A stretch of DNA of 64,000 nucleotides, from positions 2,046,001-2,110,000 of the forward strand of contig NZ_CP144459.1 of the NCBI RefSeq assembly GCF_050320395.1, in the 5' to 3' direction. Positions 60,059 through 64,000 of this stretch are shown piece by piece (positions within the stretch are counted from its first letter, which is position 1; each line of letters opens with the position of its first letter). Origin of the DNA: Treponema_C sp050320395. GTDB taxonomy: Bacteria > Spirochaetota > Spirochaetia > Treponematales > Treponemataceae. The position numbers were made by a program, and so were the translations under genes. The notes below the pieces were generated by a model. It saw nothing but the letters and a program-made list of their open reading frames with translations. It ran no database searches and was not told the origin of the DNA.

Positions 60059-60802
60059 ATGAGAACGGAAAAAGTACGAATAAAGAGTTCAAAAGAGCTT
60101 TTTATCGAGCATATGGAAGAAATGCTTTTAACGAACACGCTGCCTCCCGGTCAGCGCTTACCGTCCGAACGGGATTTGGCAGAAGAGACCGGGGTTTCCC
60201 GGCCGGTTATTCACGATGCCTTATCCGAATTGGGCGCACGGGGACTTATCAGCATTCGACCGAGACACGGCTGGATTGTAAACGATTTTGTAAAAGACGG
60301 CTCGCTTTCGATTTTAAACAGCTTGTACCGTTTTTCATCGAAAACGGCCGCCGCACAAATCGATGCCGATTTGGAAGCAATACGCCGGATTGTGTTAACC
60401 GAATCGCTCAAAAACTATTTTAAACGCAAAGCGCAAAACTGCGCAACCTTTGATTTGGCAGATAAGTTACATTGTATACAGAAAGAAAGCGAAAAAAAAA
60501 GTGTATCGAAAGAGGTTGATATAAAAGCCATTACCGAGCAGGATTTTTTATTTTACCGTACCCTTATCGAATCGGGCGGCAATGTCGTCTTTGTGCTTTT
60601 ATTCAATTCATCAAAGGTTCTATATCATCAAAAGCTTGAAACTTTTTTTTTACGGCACCCGGAAAGCATTCTCTATGCGGCCGAAATGAAAAGAGAGCTT
60701 ATCGATGCAATCCGCGGAGGAAAAGAAAAAAAGGCCCTTGAGCTTATCGACAGGATAACCTCATACAGTACCTATGAAAAAAAACGTAAACCGGAGAGGT
60801 AA
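60059..60802 (+). CDS. GntR-family regulator, FadR/FCD subfamily
   Basis: 247 residues. N-terminal winged helix: LPPGQRLPSERDLAEETGVS, then RPVIHDALSELGARGLISIRPRHGWIV. C-terminal helical FCD-type ligand domain (~85-240). Its 3' end lies just before the dehydrogenase gene (4 bases). Probably represses the redox operon and itself through the palindrome at 59988. Confidence 0.92.
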   Translation: MRTEKVRIKSSKELFIEHMEEMLLTNTLPPGQRLPSERDLAEETGVSRPVIHDALSELGARGLISIRPRHGWIVNDFVKDGSLSILNSLYRFSSKTAAAQIDADLEAIRRIVLTESLKNYFKRKAQNCATFDLADKLHCIQKESEKKSVSKEVDIKAITEQDFLFYRTLIESGGNVVFVLLFNSSKVLYHQKLETFFLRHPESILYAAEMKRELIDAIRGGKEKKALELIDRITSYSTYEKKRKPER

Positions 60803-60806
60803 CAGG

Positions 60807-62603
60807 ATGTTCAATATGGAAAGATACCTCAAAAAACTGGAATGCAGCTATGCAAAAAAGTTCGGCAAAAAAAACGAAATATTTCCCGATTCGGTAAAAG
60901 TCGCTTGGGACGGACGTTCCGTTATTTTAACCGGCAGTCTTCCGACGGTGGAAGAGCGGTACAAAATCGGTTCATTTTTTGCCAAACACTGTAAAAAAAC
61001 GGCGCACGGAATAAGACACTCCTCATACAAAGGCCTTGTAAACGATATTCTGGTAAACGGTAAAAGCGAAGCTCCCATGAAGATACCCGGCATAACGGAT
61101 AAAAAGCTTGAAGGCTTTTCAACCGATATTTTGATTATCGGAGCGGGTGTTATAGGCTGTGCCATAGCGCGCGAATTATCCCGTTATGACGTTTCAATTG
61201 CCGTTATAGAAAAAGAAAGCGACTGTGCCGTGCACGCATCATCGAGAAACGACGGTATGATTCACCCCGGCTTTGCGGACAATCCGAAAACGATAAAGGG
61301 GCGTTTAAATACGCGCGGAAACCGCCTGTATCATAAACTGGGCGAAGAACTGGGCTTTGATACACAATGGCCGGGAAGCTTTATGCTTTTTAATTCCCCC
61401 CTCTTATGTCTTTTGCTTCCCCTTATGCACCATCGGGCAAAAAAGAACGGTGTGGACGGAAAGGTCGGATACCGCAGCAAAAAAGCTGTACAAAAAAAGG
61501 ATCCTCATATACAGGCAAAACATTACGGCGGCTTTTGGATGCCCTCGGCAGGCATCGCATCCCCTTTTAAAGTGACGATTGCCTTTGCCGAAAACGCGGT
61601 TCAAAACGGTGTGCGCTTTTTTTTCGAAACGGCGGCAAAGGGTTTTGATATGCGGGAAAATAAAATAAACGCCGTATTCACAAACCGCGGGACCGTCAGG
61701 GCCGAAATCGTTATAAATGCCGCCGGTCTGTGGTCGGATAAAATTGCACAGTTCGCGGGCGACCGTTTTTTTTCAATCCACCCGCGTAAGGGCATGGATA
61801 TGATTTTGGATAAAAAAAAGGGAGCCTTCCAACATACGATTATCGGTATGCCGAATCTTTTAGCTTCATCGAAAAAAAATTCAAAGGGCGGAGGCCTCGT
61901 TCCCTGTATTGAAGGAAACATCCTTGTAGGGCCTACCGCACGTGAAGTGTATGAGCGGGAAGATTATGCAAGCGATGCGGAAGATACAGCCGGCTTAAAC
62001 GTTCACATTGCACTGAACGATGCTCTTTCGAAAACCGATGTTATCGCCTATTACAGCGGAACGCGGGCGGCAAATTGGGAAGAGGATTTTATCGTTGAAG
62101 GTTCGGAAAAGGTTGCAAACCTCGTGCATGCGGCGGCAATCCAATCCCCCGGTTTTGCTTCGGCTCCCGCAATAGCTGAAGATATTGCGGCTATTACGCT
62201 CAAGCGCTTGGGAGAGCAAAGAGGAAAAACCGTGCCGTGGAAAAACTCCTTTAAAGCCGAACGGAAAGCCGAAACGGAAACGGCAAAATTAAGTGCGGCG
62301 GAAAAAAACGCCTTGATAAAACGGGACAGCGCTTACGGTAAAATCGTATGCCGCTGCGAACAGGTTTCCGAAGGCGAAATACGGGATGCGGTAAAACGCT
62401 GCAAAATACTCGGTTTGGAAAACATAAGCACCGATGCGGTAAAGCGCCGCTGCCGTGCGGGGATGGGACGCTGTCACGGAGGATTTTGTACGCCCCGTGT
62501 TATGGAAATTATTAAAGCCGAAACGGGAATCCCTATGGAAAAGATTACAAAAAAAGGCGGTTTCTCCTTTATTTTGGCGGGAACAACGGACGGTTCTAAA
62601 TGA
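60807..62603 (+). CDS. FAD-dependent dehydrogenase, GlpA-like, with BON-like N-terminus and BFD-type Fe-S C-terminus
   Basis: 598 residues. Residues ~18-85 resemble a BON domain (VKVAWDGRSVILTGSLPTVE). A DAO/GlpA-type FAD fold starts at ~105 (ILIIGAGVIGCAIARELSRY). The C-terminal ~80 residues carry a [2Fe-2S] BFD-like domain (VCRCEQVSEGEI, later CRAGMGRCHGGFC). Similar proteins sit with GlpB-like and DUF1667 proteins in anaerobes and are called anaerobic glycerol-3-phosphate dehydrogenase, though the substrate here is untested. ATG 60807 has GGAGAGG and AGG upstream. Confidence 0.86.
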   Translation: MFNMERYLKKLECSYAKKFGKKNEIFPDSVKVAWDGRSVILTGSLPTVEERYKIGSFFAKHCKKTAHGIRHSSYKGLVNDILVNGKSEAPMKIPGITDKKLEGFSTDILIIGAGVIGCAIARELSRYDVSIAVIEKESDCAVHASSRNDGMIHPGFADNPKTIKGRLNTRGNRLYHKLGEELGFDTQWPGSFMLFNSPLLCLLLPLMHHRAKKNGVDGKVGYRSKKAVQKKDPHIQAKHYGGFWMPSAGIASPFKVTIAFAENAVQNGVRFFFETAAKGFDMRENKINAVFTNRGTVRAEIVINAAGLWSDKIAQFAGDRFFSIHPRKGMDMILDKKKGAFQHTIIGMPNLLASSKKNSKGGGLVPCIEGNILVGPTAREVYEREDYASDAEDTAGLNVHIALNDALSKTDVIAYYSGTRAANWEEDFIVEGSEKVANLVHAAAIQSPGFASAPAIAEDIAAITLKRLGEQRGKTVPWKNSFKAERKAETETAKLSAAEKNALIKRDSAYGKIVCRCEQVSEGEIRDAVKRCKILGLENISTDAVKRRCRAGMGRCHGGFCTPRVMEIIKAETGIPMEKITKKGGFSFILAGTTDGSK

Positions 62604-63886
62604 ATACGGAATTTTACGACATTATCGTTATAGGAGCGGGGCCTGCCGGAATGGCCGCCGCCCTTGCCGCTTCCGAAAAGGCGGCCGAAAGCCGTATCGC
62701 CCTTATAGAACGGGAAGAATGTATCGGCGGCATCTTAAAGCAATGTATTCATGACGGCTTCGGGTTAATACGTTTTAAAGAACGCTTAACCGGCCCCGAA
62801 TATGCACAGCGTTACCGGGATAAGCTCTCGGCGTGCACAAATATCGACATATTCATATCAACCTTTGTAACGCATATTCAAAAACAAAAAGAGGACGGTT
62901 TTGAACTGGAATTTATAAACCCCGTAAAGGGAGCCTTTAAACTGAAGTGCAGGGCTTTGATTTCGGCAACGGGCTGCCGGGAACGCACCGACCGGCAAAT
63001 TTTTATTCACGGAGACAGACCCTCAGGTGTTTTTACGGCAGGACAAGCCCAAGCTTTTATCAATTTAAAAGGCTTTTTGCCCGGTAAAAGATGCGTTATT
63101 TTGGGAAGCGGCGATATAGGCCTTATTATGGCGCGCCGCCTTACCCTTGAAAGCGCCGCAAGCGGCGGAAGCGTTGAAGGAGTGTATGAGGTTAAAGACG
63201 AGCCTTCCGGTCTGACGCGAAATATAGTACAGTGCCTTCAAGACTACGGAATCCCGCTTCATCTTTCGACAACGGTTACGCGTCTTCACGGAGAGGAGCG
63301 CTTGGAAGGCGTTACCGTTACCCGAGTCGATAAAAATATGCGGCCTATAGCCGGAACCGAGCGTTTTATTCCCTGCGATACTTTGATTTTAAGCGTCGGT
63401 CTGATTCCCGAAAACGATATTTTGGATGAACTGCATCCGGACATGGATGAAAGAACAAAGGGGCCGAAGGTAAATCAGTTTATGGAAACAAGTATTAAAG
63501 GACTTTTTTCATGCGGGAATGCCTTACACGTAAACGACCTTGTCGATTACGTTTCCGAATCCGGCAGAATTGCGGGAGAAAGAGCCGCAGCTTTTGAAGC
63601 GGAGACAAGTGCTAAAAGCGCCGATGAAATTCCCGTCATCGCCGATAAAAGCCTTCTATATCAGGTACCGTCCCGCATTAAAACGGGCGAAAATGCAATT
63701 TGCTATTTCCGCTCATCCGAAAACAGCGAACATGCAAAACTGATAATAAGATCGGACGACAAAATTATCTTTGAAAGAAAATATGCCTTTTTAAAACCGC
63801 CCGAAATGGAACGTTTTGAATTAAAGGCTTCCCTGATTCCGAAAGGAACAAAGGAACTGTTTTTTACCTTGGAGGAAGAGCCGTGA
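62600..63886 (+). CDS. NAD(P)/FAD-dependent oxidoreductase, GlpB/HcnB-like
   Basis: 428 residues, pyridine-nucleotide-disulfide-reductase fold. The FAD loop IIVIGAGPAGMAAALAA is at the start, then CIGGILKQCIHDGFG, CRALISATGCRERTDRQ, a second Rossmann loop CVILGSGDIGLIMAR and KGLFSCGNALHVNDLVDYV near the end. It likely passes electrons between the GlpA-like subunit and a carrier. Overlaps the upstream gene by 4 bases (ATGA) and the next by 4 (GTGA). Confidence 0.88.
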   Translation: MNTEFYDIIVIGAGPAGMAAALAASEKAAESRIALIEREECIGGILKQCIHDGFGLIRFKERLTGPEYAQRYRDKLSACTNIDIFISTFVTHIQKQKEDGFELEFINPVKGAFKLKCRALISATGCRERTDRQIFIHGDRPSGVFTAGQAQAFINLKGFLPGKRCVILGSGDIGLIMARRLTLESAASGGSVEGVYEVKDEPSGLTRNIVQCLQDYGIPLHLSTTVTRLHGEERLEGVTVTRVDKNMRPIAGTERFIPCDTLILSVGLIPENDILDELHPDMDERTKGPKVNQFMETSIKGLFSCGNALHVNDLVDYVSESGRIAGERAAAFEAETSAKSADEIPVIADKSLLYQVPSRIKTGENAICYFRSSENSEHAKLIIRSDDKIIFERKYAFLKPPEMERFELKASLIPKGTKELFFTLEEEP

Positions 63887-64000
63887 CAAAACATATTATC
63901 TGCATAGCCTGTCCGCGCGGCTGCCGTCTTAGCCTACATATAAAAGATACCGCCGATAATCCTCCCGCGGAACAGGACATTGAAGTATCGGGCAACAGCT
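63883..64000 (+). CDS. DUF1667 protein, N-terminal part (cut by right edge)
   Basis: GTG start overlapping the previous stop. The 39 codons in the window begin VTKHIICIACPRGCRLSLHI, with the CxxCPxGC-type Cys motif (C7, C10, C14) of DUF1667, the usual third partner of GlpA-like/GlpB-like pairs. Probably binds a metal or Fe-S centre. The rest lies outside the window. Confidence 0.85.
   Translation, partial: MTKHIICIACPRGCRLSLHIKDTADNPPAEQDIEVSGNS

Overview
The window reads as a chromosome segment of a host-associated Treponema (Spirochaetota). The order tamB-like > bamA > ompH/skp > mutS on the minus strand matches the order I know from Treponema pallidum. AUU/TTG/GTG starts are common. The inverted-orientation integron is of the type known from Treponema denticola. 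Housekeeping genes look mid-40s % GC by eye (not computed). Two stretches are visibly more AT-rich: the integron array (about 21.1-27.7 kb) and a sugar-uptake locus (about 51.7-59.8 kb).

Layout. 1-4.2 kb (minus): a comF-like gene, then rimP-nusA-infB behind a consensus promoter and a leader terminator; infB runs off the left edge. 4.2-14.5 kb (minus): mutS, ompH, bamA, tamB-like (outer-membrane assembly). 14.5-18.1 kb (plus): tmk, a conserved hypothetical, aroB, a cysteine desulfurase. 18.0-20.7 kb (minus): a NitT/TauT-type ABC importer. 20.9-27.7 kb (plus): a cassette array next to the frameshifted 3' end of an intI gene, with a Pc-type promoter, an attI-like core, four attC sites, four cassettes and two IS256-family insertions. 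Cassette contents are an unknown glycine-rich protein, a bactofilin-like protein with a helical partner, a small Cys-containing protein, a dead lipoprotein gene and a VapBC-type toxin-antitoxin pair. 28.0-30.4 kb (minus): rpsP-khpA-rimM-trmD-rplS. 30.5-33.8 kb (plus): a family-4 uracil-DNA glycosylase, priA, a DtxR-type regulator. 33.7-42.0 kb (minus): truA, DUF2225, acpS, cdaR/ybbR, cdaA, folP, dxs, a 29-residue COX24-like gene, miaA, rpoZ, then a tRNA(CAU). 42.2-46.7 kb (plus): purE-C-F-M-N. 46.8-51.6 kb (minus): an IclR regulator and its likely target, an aldolase-family enzyme with a TRAP transporter. 51.7-59.8 kb (plus): a YesMN two-component system, a GH32 glycosidase and a CUT1 sugar importer. 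60.0-64.0 kb (plus): a GntR/FadR regulator and a GlpA-like/GlpB-like/DUF1667 redox operon, cut by the right edge.

Two results stand out. First, the cassette array has lost its own integrase. One of its attC sites is a branched 152-bp form, and an IS landed in the attC core with an 8-bp target duplication. Second, five unrelated genes (comF-like, aroB, udg, dtxR-like, purE) have a -10 hexamer ending exactly six bases before the ATG and no usable Shine-Dalgarno. Four of them also have a fitting -35 box. This suggests leaderless mRNAs are common in this organism.
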